A DNA stretch of 55,926 bases from DAITPV01 sp050692555 (GCA_050692555.1 JBOGVS010000020.1:1-55926); one strand, 5' to 3'; shown: positions 1-9,724, counted from the stretch's first letter. Made by a program: numbers and translations. The notes: a model not told the origin generated them from the letters alone.

Positions 1-102
1 CTCGCCAACCGCCTGGTCGGCATCCTCCACGGCTGCCTTCGCCACCGTCAGCTCTACAGCGAGGACATCGCCTGGCCAACCTCCGTGGAGGTCGCCGCTT
101 GA
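1..102 (+). CDS. Transposase C-terminal end, IS110-like (partial)
   Basis: The window opens inside a reading frame that runs 33 codons to a TGA at 100-102. The residues (LANRLVGILHGCL, then LYSEDIAW) resemble the extreme C-terminus of IS110-family DEDD transposases of actinobacteria, but the catalytic part lies outside the window. No terminal inverted repeat is visible, which is normal for IS110. The next gene follows after 17 bases. Family assignment rests on memory of the C-terminal motif only. Confidence 0.5.
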   Translation, partial: LANRLVGILHGCLRHRQLYSEDIAWPTSVEVAA

Positions 103-119
103 CATGTTAGGAGCGTGGG

Positions 120-1403
<1,284 letters not shown>

Positions 1404-1407
1404 GCGC

Positions 1408-2019
1408 TCAGGCCTCCAGGCGCACCCCGCCCCGGGCGAACTGGTCCACGACGTAGTAGACGGCCACCAGGCCGTGGACCACCAGGGCCCAGATCGGACT
1501 GAGGAAGGCGATCCCGATGGTCAGCGGGTAGATCACCAGCCCCAGGCTGAACCGTCGGGTGTTGGCCCTGAGCGCCGCGAGGTCCAGGTCGGGGTGGATC
1601 AGCCGGGCGTCGTGGACGATCCATCGCCACATCAGGTTGAACGTCAGGACCACGAAGGTGGCCCATCCGCCATAGACCGCGGTGGCCACGTTGGCGTCGA
1701 TCCCCGTCGACCGCAGGTGCTCGGCCACCAGGGCGGTGGGGAACGGGATGCCGGCGACCGCCAGGAGCAGAAGCAGGTTCAGGTACAGGAGCGGACGGTC
1801 CACCTTCGCCACCAGGGCCAGGATCCCGTGGTGGTTCACCCAGATGATCCCGATGACCGCGAAGCTGATCAGGTAGGCCAGGTAGCTCGGCCACTGCTGC
1901 AGCAGCGCCGACCACAGCAGTCCGTGGGTGTCCTCCGGCACATGGAGCTCGAGCACCAGGAGCGTGATGGCGATGGCGATCACGCCGTCGCTGAAGGTCT
2001 CGAGGCGGTTGGTGTCCAC
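1408..2019 (-). CDS. TMEM175-family (DUF1211) potassium channel-like membrane protein
   Basis: A 203-residue polytopic membrane protein. The N-terminus RLETFSDGVIAIAITLLVLE carries the FSDG motif that marks the first helix of TMEM175 channels, and VNHH after the second helix is also typical. Bacterial members have one six-helix repeat and assemble as tetramers that conduct K+. The GTG start at 2019 lies 5 bases downstream of the proS stop, so the two genes form an operon. Stop-to-stop spacing to the convergent cfa gene is 4 bases. Ion selectivity is inferred from the family. Confidence 0.8.
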   Translation of the reverse strand: MDTNRLETFSDGVIAIAITLLVLELHVPEDTHGLLWSALLQQWPSYLAYLISFAVIGIIWVNHHGILALVAKVDRPLLYLNLLLLLAVAGIPFPTALVAEHLRSTGIDANVATAVYGGWATFVVLTFNLMWRWIVHDARLIHPDLDLAALRANTRRFSLGLVIYPLTIGIAFLSPIWALVVHGLVAVYYVVDQFARGGVRLEA

Positions 2020-2024
2020 GCCGG

Positions 2025-3449
2025 CTAGTAGGCCTGGGCCCACGCGGCCTCGTCGACCGCGGGTTCCCCGCACACGATGCACGGCCCTCCGGGGGGCGCC
2101 GGATCCAGCGGGAGGAACCGGATGGTGGCCTTGGTCTCCGCCTTGACCTTGGCCTCGCACTCCTCGGAGCCGCACCAACCGGCGATCATGAATCCTCCCG
2201 GATCCTCGATGAGCGTGGCCAGCTCCCCCATGTCCTGGGGACGGAACGTGTGCCGGTCGCGGAACTCCCGGGCTTCCTCGAAGAGCCCGTGCTGGGTCTC
2301 CTCGAGGGCCCCCCGGATCCGCGTGGCGAGCTTCGGGAGAGCCACCTCTTCCTTCTCTCCGGTGAGCCGGGGCACCACGATGGCCCGATCCGCATCGAGG
2401 TCCTTGGGGCCCAGCTCGAGCCGCACCGGAACCCCTCGCATCTCCCAGTGGTTGAACTTGAACCCGGGCCGGACGCCCTCGCGATCGTCGACGTGAACCC
2501 GAAGACCCTCGAGCTCGACAACCACGCGATCGGTTGCCTGGAGGACCCGCGCCCGCTCCTCGTCGTTCCGGTAGATGGGCACCACCACCACGTGGATCGG
2601 CGCCACCGCCGGCGGAAGCCGGAGTCCCCGGTCGTCCCCGTGGGTCATGATCACCCCGCCCACGGCCCGGGTGCTGACGCCCCACGACGTGGCATAGGCC
2701 AGCTCCTGCTCACCCTTCCGGTTGAGGAACGAGACCCCGTAGGCCCGGGCGAAGTTCTGCCCCAGGTAGTGGGACGTGCACCCCTGAAGCGCCTTGCGAT
2801 CGCGCATCAGCGCTTCGAGCGTGTAGGTCTCCACCGCGCCCGGGAATCGCTCCGCGGCCGTCTTCCGGCCGGCGTGCACCGGGATGGCCATGACCTCCTC
2901 ATAGGCCTCTCGGTAGACCTCGTGAAGGATCCGCAGTGACTCCTCCACAGCTTCCTGGGAGGTCTCGTGGGCGGTGTGGCCTTCCTGCCACAGGAACTCC
3001 GTGGTCCGCAGGAACAACCGAGGCCGGAGCTCCCAGCGCACCACATTGGCCCACTGGTTGTACAGCAGCGGCAGATCCCGGTACGACTGCACCCACTTCG
3101 CATACGTGTCCCAGATGATGGTCTCCGAGGTGGGCCGAAGCACCAGCGGTTCGGCCAGCTCTTCGCCTCCCGCGTGGGTGACCACCGCGACCTCCGGAGC
3201 GAACCCCTCGACGTGCTCGGTCTCCTTCTCCAGGAGCTTGGAGGGGATGAGCATGGGGAAGTACAGGTTCTGGTGTCCGGTGGCCTTAATCCGGTCGTCG
3301 ACGGCACGCTGGATGGCCTCCCAGATCGCGTAGCCGTACGGCCGGATGACCATGGTTCCCCGGGCCAGGGAGGGCTCCGCAAGCGCGGCCTGCTTCACGA
3401 CCTCCTGGTACCAGGCCGGGAAGTCGTCGCTCTGCTTGGGGAGGGCCAT
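2025..3449 (-). CDS. proS: Prolyl-tRNA synthetase, short (archaeal/eukaryote-like) type
   Basis: Class II aminoacyl-tRNA synthetase charging tRNA-Pro. At 474 residues it matches the short ProS type that lacks the YbaK-like editing insertion. Motif 2 (RTTEFLWQEGHT, about residues 147-158) and motif 3 (MTHGDDRGLRLPP, about 262-274) are visible. The C-terminal domain has the cysteines WCGSEEC and CIVCGEP, a zinc site typical of this type. The ATG at 3449 is preceded, 6 bases upstream on the minus strand, by TATCCT, so the message is probably leaderless; no Shine-Dalgarno sequence is well placed. It is transcribed divergently from the small gene at 3510 and upstream of the TMEM175-like gene. Confidence 0.93.
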   Translation of the reverse strand: MALPKQSDDFPAWYQEVVKQAALAEPSLARGTMVIRPYGYAIWEAIQRAVDDRIKATGHQNLYFPMLIPSKLLEKETEHVEGFAPEVAVVTHAGGEELAEPLVLRPTSETIIWDTYAKWVQSYRDLPLLYNQWANVVRWELRPRLFLRTTEFLWQEGHTAHETSQEAVEESLRILHEVYREAYEEVMAIPVHAGRKTAAERFPGAVETYTLEALMRDRKALQGCTSHYLGQNFARAYGVSFLNRKGEQELAYATSWGVSTRAVGGVIMTHGDDRGLRLPPAVAPIHVVVVPIYRNDEERARVLQATDRVVVELEGLRVHVDDREGVRPGFKFNHWEMRGVPVRLELGPKDLDADRAIVVPRLTGEKEEVALPKLATRIRGALEETQHGLFEEAREFRDRHTFRPQDMGELATLIEDPGGFMIAGWCGSEECEAKVKAETKATIRFLPLDPAPPGGPCIVCGEPAVDEAAWAQAY

Positions 3450-3455
3450 GCGGGC

Positions 3456-3461
3456 AGGATA
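3456..3461 (-). promoter_or_regulatory. -10 element of leaderless proS
   Basis: On the minus strand TATCCT is followed by 6 bases and the proS ATG, the spacing expected when transcription begins at the start codon. Confidence 0.55.
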
Positions 3462-3497
3462 GCGGAACTCCTGTTGTGGTCCTCCGCCGGGGTCGAG

Positions 3498-3503
3498 TAG
3501 CGT
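3498..3503 (+). promoter_or_regulatory. -10 element of leaderless gene at 3510
   Basis: TAGCGT, then 6 bases, then GTG. Same hexamer as the recA -10 box. It lies back to back with the proS -10 element, 36 bases away. Confidence 0.45.
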
Positions 3504-3509
3504 GGCGGC

Positions 3510-3791
3510 GTGACCGTCAAGGTTCCGTCCGAATTCCGTGACTTCGCCATCCTGGGCCGCGACGTGGAGGCGGTCATCCAGCGATGCGGGCTGAACACCT
3601 ACGACTGCGTGCTGATCGACGTCGAAGGCAACTGGACCCGGGCCGTGTTCCCGGCCAAGGAGGTCGCCGAGGAGGCCTGCCGATACCTGGAGATCCCCGC
3701 CCATGACGGCTGGGACGACCCCCGGCTGGCCCAGCGGATGAACCGCCGGGATCACTGGGGCGAGCCCGGCGGCCAGCGCCGAGCCCTCTAG
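3510..3791 (+). CDS. Conserved hypothetical small protein
   Basis: A 93-residue soluble protein starting at GTG 3510 with no membrane segment or signal peptide. The sequence is compact and well mixed (EFRDFAILGRDVEAVIQRCG, then YDCVLIDVEGNW), with codon use like the neighbouring genes, which argues that it is real. I do not recognise the family. It is divergent from proS and followed by the rimP promoter and terminator-like hairpin. No function is proposed. Confidence 0.55.
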   Translation: MTVKVPSEFRDFAILGRDVEAVIQRCGLNTYDCVLIDVEGNWTRAVFPAKEVAEEACRYLEIPAHDGWDDPRLAQRMNRRDHWGEPGGQRRAL

Positions 3792-3828
3792 TCGGCTCGA
3801 TCCACCCTCCAAGGCCCGGGAACGGGTC

Positions 3829-3834
3829 TATACT
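3829..3834 (+). promoter_or_regulatory. -10 element upstream of the rimP-nusA operon
   Basis: TATACT lies between the small gene at 3510 and rimP. No good -35 hexamer is seen. Transcription would begin near 3841, about 16 bases before the hairpin at 3857. Confidence 0.45.
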
Positions 3835-3856
3835 GAGGACAGACGAGGTTCGACCC

Positions 3857-3883
3857 GAGTGGGCGGGGGCCCACTCTTTTTTT
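3857..3883 (+). terminator. Intrinsic terminator-like hairpin abutting the rimP start
   Basis: A perfect 8-bp stem (GAGTGGGC at 3857-3864, GCCCACTC at 3869-3876) with a GGGG loop is followed directly by seven T residues (3877-3883). It lies after the small gene at 3510-3791 and immediately before the GTG of rimP at 3886. It could end the upstream transcript, or act as an attenuator of the rimP-nusA operon; NusA-stimulated termination in the leader of its own operon is known in Bacillus subtilis. Confidence 0.75.
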
Positions 3884-3885
3884 CG

Positions 3886-4407
3886 GTGGAGCTGGAGACG
3901 GTGGTGGGCCGGGTAGTAGGGACCGCCGGCCTGGAGCTGGTCGAGGTGACCTTCCGTCGCGAAGGGAGGGGGCGGGTGCTACGGGTCACGGTCGACCGCC
4001 GGGGCGGCGTGGACCTTGACGCCATCGCCGAGACGAGCGAGCGTCTGTCGCGTCGTCTGGACGCCGAGGGGTTCGCCCCGGGCCCCTACACGCTCGAGGT
4101 GTCCTCGCCGGGAGTAGAGCGTCCCCTTCGGCGCCCGGAGGACTTCGTCCGAAGCGTCGGAGAGAAGGTCCGGCTGTCGGTCGGCGACCCGGCCGAGGTC
4201 CTGACCGGGAAGCTGGCGGCCGCGGACGAGGATGCGGTGACGGTGGCCACGGAAACAGGTGACCGCTCGGTGTCGTACGCGGACATCACCGGGGCTCGCA
4301 CGCTGTTCGAGTGGGGGGCTCGGCCGGGGAACAGGCCCGGTGCGAACGCGAAGAGAAGGAAGGGTCGCCGCGGGAAGCGGCTGAAGGGGAGAACGAAGAC
4401 GAAGTGA
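3886..4407 (+). CDS. rimP: Ribosome maturation factor RimP
   Basis: Needed for late assembly of the 30S subunit. The 173-residue product has the RimP N-terminal domain (EVTFRREGRGRVLRVTVDRR, then LSRRLDAEG and the conserved LEVSSPGVERPLRRPEDF) and a C-terminal SH3-like domain, ending in a basic tail. I prefer GTG 3886 to the in-frame GTG 3859 because the latter lies inside the terminator-like stem. First gene of rimP-nusA-ylxR-infB-ylxP-rbfA; its TGA overlaps the nusA GTG. Confidence 0.88.
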   Translation: MELETVVGRVVGTAGLELVEVTFRREGRGRVLRVTVDRRGGVDLDAIAETSERLSRRLDAEGFAPGPYTLEVSSPGVERPLRRPEDFVRSVGEKVRLSVGDPAEVLTGKLAAADEDAVTVATETGDRSVSYADITGARTLFEWGARPGNRPGANAKRRKGRRGKRLKGRTKTK

Positions 4408-5693
4408 GCGCGGAGCTGGTACAGGCCCTGAAGGAGCTCGAACGAGAGAAGGGGATCTCGTTCGAGACGATCCTGCGCGGGCTGGAGGAGGCCCTGGCGT
4501 CGGCGTACAAGTCGTCCATGCGGCCCGGCGAGGAGGAGAGCGAGCTGGAGGACGTCCGCATGACCCTCGATCCCGAATCGGGGGACATGCACGCGTACCT
4601 CCAGACCCTCGACGAGGAGGGGAACGTCACCGAGGAGAAGGAGCTCGAGCTGACGGCGGAGTTCAAGGGACGGATCGCCGCGCAGACCGCCAAGCAGGTG
4701 ATCCTTCAGAAGCTCCGCGACGCGGAGCGGGAGATCACCTACGAGGAGTTCGCCGGGCGTGAGGGCGACGTGGTGACCGGGATCGTGCAGCAGGACTCCC
4801 ATCGCTACACGCTCCTGGACCTGGGCAAGGTCGAAGCGTTGCTCCCGTTCCAGGAGAAGGTCCCCTCCGAGCCGTACCGTCACGGCGAACGGCTCAAGGC
4901 CTACATCGTGGAGGTCCGCCGTACCAGCAAGGGCCCTCAGATCATCGTCTCCCGCACCCATCCGGAGCTGCTCAAGAAGCTCTTCGAGATGGAGGTGCCG
5001 GAGATCGCCGAGGGAATCGTGGAGATCAAGGCCGTGGCCCGGGAGCCGGGGCACCGGTCCAAGATCGCGGTGACCTCCAACGAGCCGGGCGTGGACCCGG
5101 TGGGAGCCTGCGTGGGGGCCAAGGGATCGCGGGTTCGCATGGTGGTGAACGAGCTGAAGGGCGAGAAGATCGACGTGGTCGAGTGGTCCGACGACCCGTC
5201 GCGGTTCGTGGGAAAGGCCCTTGCTCCCGCTTCGGTCAAGGACGTGAAGATCGACACCGACACCCAGACCGCCATGGTGGTGGTGCCGGACTACCAGCTG
5301 TCCCTGGCCATCGGGAAGGAAGGTCAGAATGCCCGTCTGGCTGCCCGGCTGACCGGATGGCGCATCGACATCAAGAGCGAGAGCCAGGTGGCGGAGGAGC
5401 AAGCCGCCGCCCGGGCCCGTCCACCCGCGGAGCCGGCCCCCCCGAAGCAGGAGCCCCAGCCCGCCCGGGAGGTCCCGCCAACCGCCGCCGAGAGCGCCCC
5501 GGAATCATCGGAGTCCCCGGCCGCGGAGCTGGCTCAGTGCAAGGCCGTCCTGGCCAACGGGGAGCGGTGCAAGAACGCCGCCCGCCCGGGCACCGAGTAC
5601 TGCGGGATCCCCGCTCACCAGAAGCAAGGCTCGGCCGGAGACGGTGCGTCGGTCCCCGCGGCCCAGCCCTCGGAGGAGGGATCGCCGGCCTGA
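4404..5693 (+). CDS. nusA: Transcription termination/antitermination factor NusA
   Basis: Binds RNA polymerase and nascent RNA, modulating pausing, termination and antitermination. The GTG at 4404 overlaps the rimP stop (GTGA). Over 429 residues: N-terminal polymerase-binding domain (about 1-115), S1 domain (from about 118), KH1 (GAKGSRVRMVVNEL, about 236-249) and KH2 (AIGKEGQNARLAARLTGW, about 302-319). The acidic repeats of E. coli NusA are absent. A Pro/Ala-rich linker (about 330-375) leads to a C-terminal cluster C379-x9-C389-x10-C400-x4-H405, a likely zinc-binding knuckle that ordinary NusA lacks. Confidence 0.95.
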   Translation: MSAELVQALKELEREKGISFETILRGLEEALASAYKSSMRPGEEESELEDVRMTLDPESGDMHAYLQTLDEEGNVTEEKELELTAEFKGRIAAQTAKQVILQKLRDAEREITYEEFAGREGDVVTGIVQQDSHRYTLLDLGKVEALLPFQEKVPSEPYRHGERLKAYIVEVRRTSKGPQIIVSRTHPELLKKLFEMEVPEIAEGIVEIKAVAREPGHRSKIAVTSNEPGVDPVGACVGAKGSRVRMVVNELKGEKIDVVEWSDDPSRFVGKALAPASVKDVKIDTDTQTAMVVVPDYQLSLAIGKEGQNARLAARLTGWRIDIKSESQVAEEQAAARARPPAEPAPPKQEPQPAREVPPTAAESAPESSESPAAELAQCKAVLANGERCKNAARPGTEYCGIPAHQKQGSAGDGASVPAAQPSEEGSPA

Positions 5694-5950
5694 CCGCGGC
5701 GGCGCCGGAACGGTCCTGCGTGGCCTGCCGGACTCGCCGCCCCAAGGGTGAGCTGGTGCGCGTGGTCCGCGGCCCCGAAGGTGTGGCCGTCGACCCTACC
5801 GGCAAGGCTGAGGGACGAGGGGCCTACGTGTGCCGCGACCCGCGGTGTGCCCGCACCGCCGCCCGCGGCCTGGGGCGGGCCCTTCGGGTGACGCTTGGCC
5901 CGGATGATTTGGCTACCCTACGGATGAAGATCGAGCAGGAGATGTCGTGA
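5690..5950 (+). CDS. ylxR: YlxR (DUF448) RNA-binding protein
   Basis: An 86-residue protein of the YlxR family, found between nusA and infB in many Gram-positives. SCVACRTRRPKGELVRVVR and GRGAYVCRDPRC are the family signatures. No ATG, GTG or TTG lies at a sensible position: the best start is CTG at 5690, overlapping the nusA stop (CTGA), with a strong Shine-Dalgarno sequence GGAGGAGGG 9 bases upstream. Its TGA overlaps the infB GTG. The family has been proposed to bind RNA or act in nucleoid-linked regulation; the role here is unknown. Confidence 0.82.
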   Translation: MTAAAPERSCVACRTRRPKGELVRVVRGPEGVAVDPTGKAEGRGAYVCRDPRCARTAARGLGRALRVTLGPDDLATLRMKIEQEMS

Positions 5951-8031
5951 GGATCCACGAGCTCGCCAAGGAGCTGGGCACCAAGAGCAAGGAGCTGGTC
6001 GAGACCCTCGAGCAGATGGGATACGGGGGCCTGACGGCCTCTTCCAGCGTGCCCGACGAGGCCGTCCCGCGCCTCCGAGCCTCGGGAGGGAAAGCCGTCC
6101 CCGGCGGAAAGCCCAAGGTGACCACCGAGGAGCCCCTCCCCAGCCGCCGTCGCCGGCCCAAGCGCAAGGCCGAGCCCGAGCCGGAGAAGAAGGCCGCGGA
6201 GGGCGACGGGCAGGCCGCCGCGCCCGCCGAGGTCGCCGCACCCGAGGCCCCGCCCGAAGCGGCGCCGCCGCCGGAGGGAGCCCCCATCACGCTCCCCCGC
6301 GGAGCGACGGTAAAGGATGTGGCGGAGCGGGTCGGCGTGCAGCCCACAGAGGTCATCAAGAAGCTGTTCGAGGCCGGCCAGATGGTGACCATCACCCAGT
6401 CCCTGTCCGACGAGGGCATCACCACGCTGGCCCGCCAGTACGGATTCGAGCCGGAGATCGTGGCGCCGGAGGAAGAGGAGCCGGAAGAGGAAGAGGAGGA
6501 CGTCGACCCGTCCCGGCTGCGGCCCCGTCCGCCGGTGGTCACGGTCATGGGCCACGTGGACCACGGGAAGACGATGCTCCTCGACGCCATCCGGCAGAGC
6601 GACGTGATTTCCGGGGAAGCGGGGGGCATCACGCAGCACATCGGGGCCTACCAGGTTCACCAGAACGGACAGGTCATCACGTTCATCGACACGCCGGGTC
6701 ACGAGGCGTTCACCGCGATGCGGGCCCGAGGGGCCCAGGTCACCGACATCGCCGTGCTCGTGGTGGCGGCGGACGACGGCGTCATGCCCCAGACCATCGA
6801 GGCCATCGACCACGCTCGCGCGGCGGGGGTCCCCATCGTGGTGGCGGTGAACAAGGTCGACAAGCCGGAGGCGGATCCGATGCGGGTCCGCCAGCAGCTC
6901 GCCGAACAGGGTATCCAGACCTCTGAGTGGGGAGGCGACTTCGAGTTCGTCGACGTCTCCGCGAAGACCGGACAGAACCTCGAGAAGCTGCTGGAGACGG
7001 TGCTCCTGGTGGCCGAGCTCCAGGAGCTCAAGGCGGACCCCGAGGCCAGGGCCCGGGGCGTGGCCATCGAGGCCCACCTGGACAAGGGCCGGGGCCCGGT
7101 GGCCACGGTGCTCGTCCAGCGAGGGACGTTGCGGGTGGGCGACGCGCTGGTGTGCGGCGCCGCCTTCGGCCGGGTCCGGGCCATGCTCGACGAGCACGGC
7201 CAGCCCCTGGAGGAGGGCCCACCCGGCCGTCCGGTCCAGGTCCTGGGATGGTCGAGGGTACCGGAGGCCGGCGACGAGGTTCGGGTGGTGGCCGACGAGA
7301 AGGACGCCCGGCACATCGCCCAGGAGCGTGAGGCCCGGATCAGGGCCGCCGAGCAGGTGGCCGCGAAGCCGGCGGTGCGCCTGGAGGACGTCCTGGCGGC
7401 GACCCGCCCCGGGGAGGCCGCCGAGCTGCGAGTCATCCTCAAGGCCGACACCCAGGGTTCCCTCGAGGCCCTGGCGGACGCGCTGGAGAAGCTGTCCACC
7501 GAAGAGGTCTCCGTGCGTATCCTCCGCCGGGCCGTGGGGGCGGTCTCCGAGAGCGACGCCAACCTGGCCCAGGCCATGGAGGCGGTCATCGTGGGGTTCA
7601 ACGTGCGTCCGGACACCGGAGCCCGGGAGGTGGCCGAGCGCGAAGGGATCGACGTCCGGCTGTACACGGTGATCTACCAGGCCGTGGACGACGTGAAGCA
7701 AGCCCTGTCGGGACTGCTGGCCCCGGAGGAGCAGGAGGTCGAGCTGGGCCGGGCCGAGGTCCGGGCCACGTTCCGAGTTCCCCGGATGGGTCTGGTGGCC
7801 GGCTGCTACGTGACCTCTGGGACCCTGACCCGGGGTGCCCGGGCGCGCCTGGTCCGCGACGGAGCGGTGGTCTACGACGGCCGCATCGCCACCCTCCGTC
7901 GATTCAAGGACGACGTCCGCGAGGTCCAGGAGGGGTTCGAGTGCGGCGTGGGCCTGGAGAACTTCCAGGACGTCAAGGAGGGAGACGAGATCGAGGCTTA
8001 CGAGATCCGCGAGGTGGCCCGGTCGCTGTAG
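5947..8031 (+). CDS. infB: Translation initiation factor IF-2
   Basis: GTPase that places initiator tRNA on the 30S subunit and promotes subunit joining. 694 residues: an N-terminal IF2_N helical domain (IHELAKELGTKSKELVETLE), a charged Pro/Ala/Glu-rich linker (about 40-115), a second IF2_N segment, the G domain with G1 GHVDHGKT (about 202-209), G3 DTPGHE and G4 NKVD, then domains II, III and IV. The linker is shorter than in many actinobacterial IF-2 proteins. GTG start overlapping ylxR; ylxP follows with no gap. Confidence 0.96.
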   Translation: MRIHELAKELGTKSKELVETLEQMGYGGLTASSSVPDEAVPRLRASGGKAVPGGKPKVTTEEPLPSRRRRPKRKAEPEPEKKAAEGDGQAAAPAEVAAPEAPPEAAPPPEGAPITLPRGATVKDVAERVGVQPTEVIKKLFEAGQMVTITQSLSDEGITTLARQYGFEPEIVAPEEEEPEEEEEDVDPSRLRPRPPVVTVMGHVDHGKTMLLDAIRQSDVISGEAGGITQHIGAYQVHQNGQVITFIDTPGHEAFTAMRARGAQVTDIAVLVVAADDGVMPQTIEAIDHARAAGVPIVVAVNKVDKPEADPMRVRQQLAEQGIQTSEWGGDFEFVDVSAKTGQNLEKLLETVLLVAELQELKADPEARARGVAIEAHLDKGRGPVATVLVQRGTLRVGDALVCGAAFGRVRAMLDEHGQPLEEGPPGRPVQVLGWSRVPEAGDEVRVVADEKDARHIAQEREARIRAAEQVAAKPAVRLEDVLAATRPGEAAELRVILKADTQGSLEALADALEKLSTEEVSVRILRRAVGAVSESDANLAQAMEAVIVGFNVRPDTGAREVAEREGIDVRLYTVIYQAVDDVKQALSGLLAPEEQEVELGRAEVRATFRVPRMGLVAGCYVTSGTLTRGARARLVRDGAVVYDGRIATLRRFKDDVREVQEGFECGVGLENFQDVKEGDEIEAYEIREVARSL

Positions 8032-8328
8032 ATGCTCGTCGCGCTGTCGTCCTTCGACCTGCGCATCCCCGGGTGCACGTCGCTCAAGGAGAAGCGACAC
8101 GTGGTGAAGGGGCTGACCGCGGGGATCCGGGCAAAGTTCAACGTGGCGGTGGCCGAGGTCGACCACCAGGACCAGTGGCAGCGGACCACGCTCGGAGTCT
8201 CGGCGGTGTCCTCCGGCGGGTTCCAGCTGCGGAAGGTGATGCACGAGGTGGAGCGGTTCGTGTCCCGGCAGCCGGCGGTGGAGCTCATCGACCACCGGAT
8301 GACCCTGCACGCCCAGGACGACGAGTGA
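8032..8328 (+). CDS. ylxP: YlxP-like DUF503 protein
   Basis: A 98-residue DUF503 protein with the usual sequence pattern (FDLRIPGCTSLKEKRHVVKG, VAEVDHQDQWQRTTLGVSAV). It follows infB directly and its TGA shares a base with the rbfA ATG, so translation is coupled. The family lies with infB and rbfA in many Gram-positives and is thought to help ribosome assembly, but a precise role is not established. Confidence 0.85.
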   Translation: MLVALSSFDLRIPGCTSLKEKRHVVKGLTAGIRAKFNVAVAEVDHQDQWQRTTLGVSAVSSGGFQLRKVMHEVERFVSRQPAVELIDHRMTLHAQDDE

Positions 8329-8678
8329 TGACCCAGAGAACAGAACGAGTTGCCGAGGAGTTCCGGGAGGTGCTGGCCGAGGAGATCCCTCGCCTGAAGG
8401 ACCCTCGGGTGGGGTTCGTCACGGTGACGGCGGTGGAGGTGACCGCGGACCTCCGGCGAGCCAGGGTCTTCTACACCGTGCTGGGGGACGACGCCTCCCG
8501 CCGGCGGACCCGGGCGGGCCTCCGATCGGCCCGGGGGCACCTCCGGGGAGTGCTGGGTCACGAGGTTCGGCTGAAGTTCCTCCCGGAGCTGGAGTTCGAA
8601 GAGGACCACAGCGCCGAGCGCGCCGAGCGGATCGACCGGCTCCTCGAGGAGATCAAGGACCAAGATGCTCAACACTGA
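8328..8678 (+). CDS. rbfA: 30S ribosome-binding factor A
   Basis: Cold-shock and assembly factor that binds immature 30S subunits near helix 1 of 16S rRNA. The 116-residue product has the KH-like RbfA fold: RVAEEFREVLAEEIPRLKDP, FVTVTAVEVTADLRRARVFY and FLPELEFEEDHSAERAERID. ATG start in the TGATG overlap with ylxP; its end overlaps the nrnA ATG by 14 bases. Confidence 0.92.
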   Translation: MTQRTERVAEEFREVLAEEIPRLKDPRVGFVTVTAVEVTADLRRARVFYTVLGDDASRRRTRAGLRSARGHLRGVLGHEVRLKFLPELEFEEDHSAERAERIDRLLEEIKDQDAQH

Positions 8679-9660
8679 AGACCTCGACCGGGCGGCCCGG
8701 GTGCTGGAGGAGGCTGACGAGGTCGTCCTGGTGTGCCACGTCAACCCCGATGCCGATGCCATGGGATCGATGCTGGGCCTGGCGACCTTCCTTGCCGGGA
8801 AGGGGAAGCGGGTGGCGGCGTCCTCGCCCAACGGCCTTGACGAGATGCCCCGGTGGGTGGCGGTGCTCCCCGGCCGGGAGCACCTTGTCGCGCCGGGCAA
8901 GCTTCCCAAGGCTCCACCGGTCCTGGTGACGCTGGACGCCGCCGACCTGGGCCGGCTGGACGGTCTGTCCTATCTGGTGGACCGGGCCCAGACCACGGTC
9001 TGCATCGACCATCATCGGACCAACCCCGGATTCGGCTCCGTGAACCTCATCGACCCGGAGGCCTCGGCCACGGCCGAGTTGGTGTACCTGCTGATCGAAC
9101 GGATGGGGGGCGGCATCGACGCCGACGTGGCCACCGCGCTGTATGCGGGACTGGTCACCGACACCGGCCGGTTCCAGTTCGATTCGGCCTCGCCGGCCGT
9201 GCTGCGGATCGCCGCCGTTCTCCGGGAGCATCCGTTCGACCACACCCGTCTGGCCCAGGCCCTGTACGAGGATGGAAGCGTCAAGTACCTGAAGCTCCTG
9301 GGACGGGTGCTCGATCGCGTGCAGCACGTTCCGGAGGCCAACCTGGTGTGGACCCACGTCCTTCGATCGGACCTCGACGCCGCGAAGATCCCCATCCAGG
9401 AGACCGACGACCTCATCGACCTGGTGCGGACGGCCCGGGAGGCCGATGTGGCTGCGGTGGTCAAGGAGCAGCGTGACCGCGGGTTCAAGGTGTCGCTTCG
9501 GTCCCGTGGGGACACCAACGTGGCGGCCGTGGCCGAGGCGTTCGGCGGAGGCGGCCATCGGCTGGCCGCAGGCTACACGTCGAAGGCATCGCTGGACGAG
9601 ACCGTTCAGCAGCTGATCGACGCCCTCACCGCGGTGAACCCTCTCACCGCGGCGCCGTAG
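8665..9660 (+). CDS. nrnA: DHH/DHHA1 phosphoesterase, NrnA-like nanoRNase / pAp phosphatase
   Basis: Degrades 2-5-nt RNA fragments and often 3'-phosphoadenosine 5'-phosphate. 331 residues with the DHH metal motifs CHVNPDADAMGS (about 25-36) and CIDHHRTN (about 113-120), DxxTD-type residues in LVTDTGRFQF, and the DHHA1 glycine motif GGGGHRLAAGY near 293-303. It ends the rimP-to-nrnA operon; the downstream gene has a 64-base gap. Together with pnp, rnj and rny it supplies an RNA-turnover set. Confidence 0.88.
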   Translation: MLNTEDLDRAARVLEEADEVVLVCHVNPDADAMGSMLGLATFLAGKGKRVAASSPNGLDEMPRWVAVLPGREHLVAPGKLPKAPPVLVTLDAADLGRLDGLSYLVDRAQTTVCIDHHRTNPGFGSVNLIDPEASATAELVYLLIERMGGGIDADVATALYAGLVTDTGRFQFDSASPAVLRIAAVLREHPFDHTRLAQALYEDGSVKYLKLLGRVLDRVQHVPEANLVWTHVLRSDLDAAKIPIQETDDLIDLVRTAREADVAAVVKEQRDRGFKVSLRSRGDTNVAAVAEAFGGGGHRLAAGYTSKASLDETVQQLIDALTAVNPLTAAP

Positions 9661-9724
9661 GACCGGCTTGACCACCTTGGCTCGAGGGGCCTAGGTTGCC
9701 GTCACCCACACCAGGTGGTTCCGG

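Noticed and set aside
3859..3885. Earlier GTG start for rimP at 3859
   Set aside because: It lies in the stem of the terminator-like hairpin and adds nine residues without homology.
5824..8310. Very long minus-strand open frame opposite infB
   Set aside because: High-G+C antisense shadow, rich in His, Gly, Leu and Asp; infB on the other strand is certain. The same holds for the long frames opposite pnp, rnj and ftsK.
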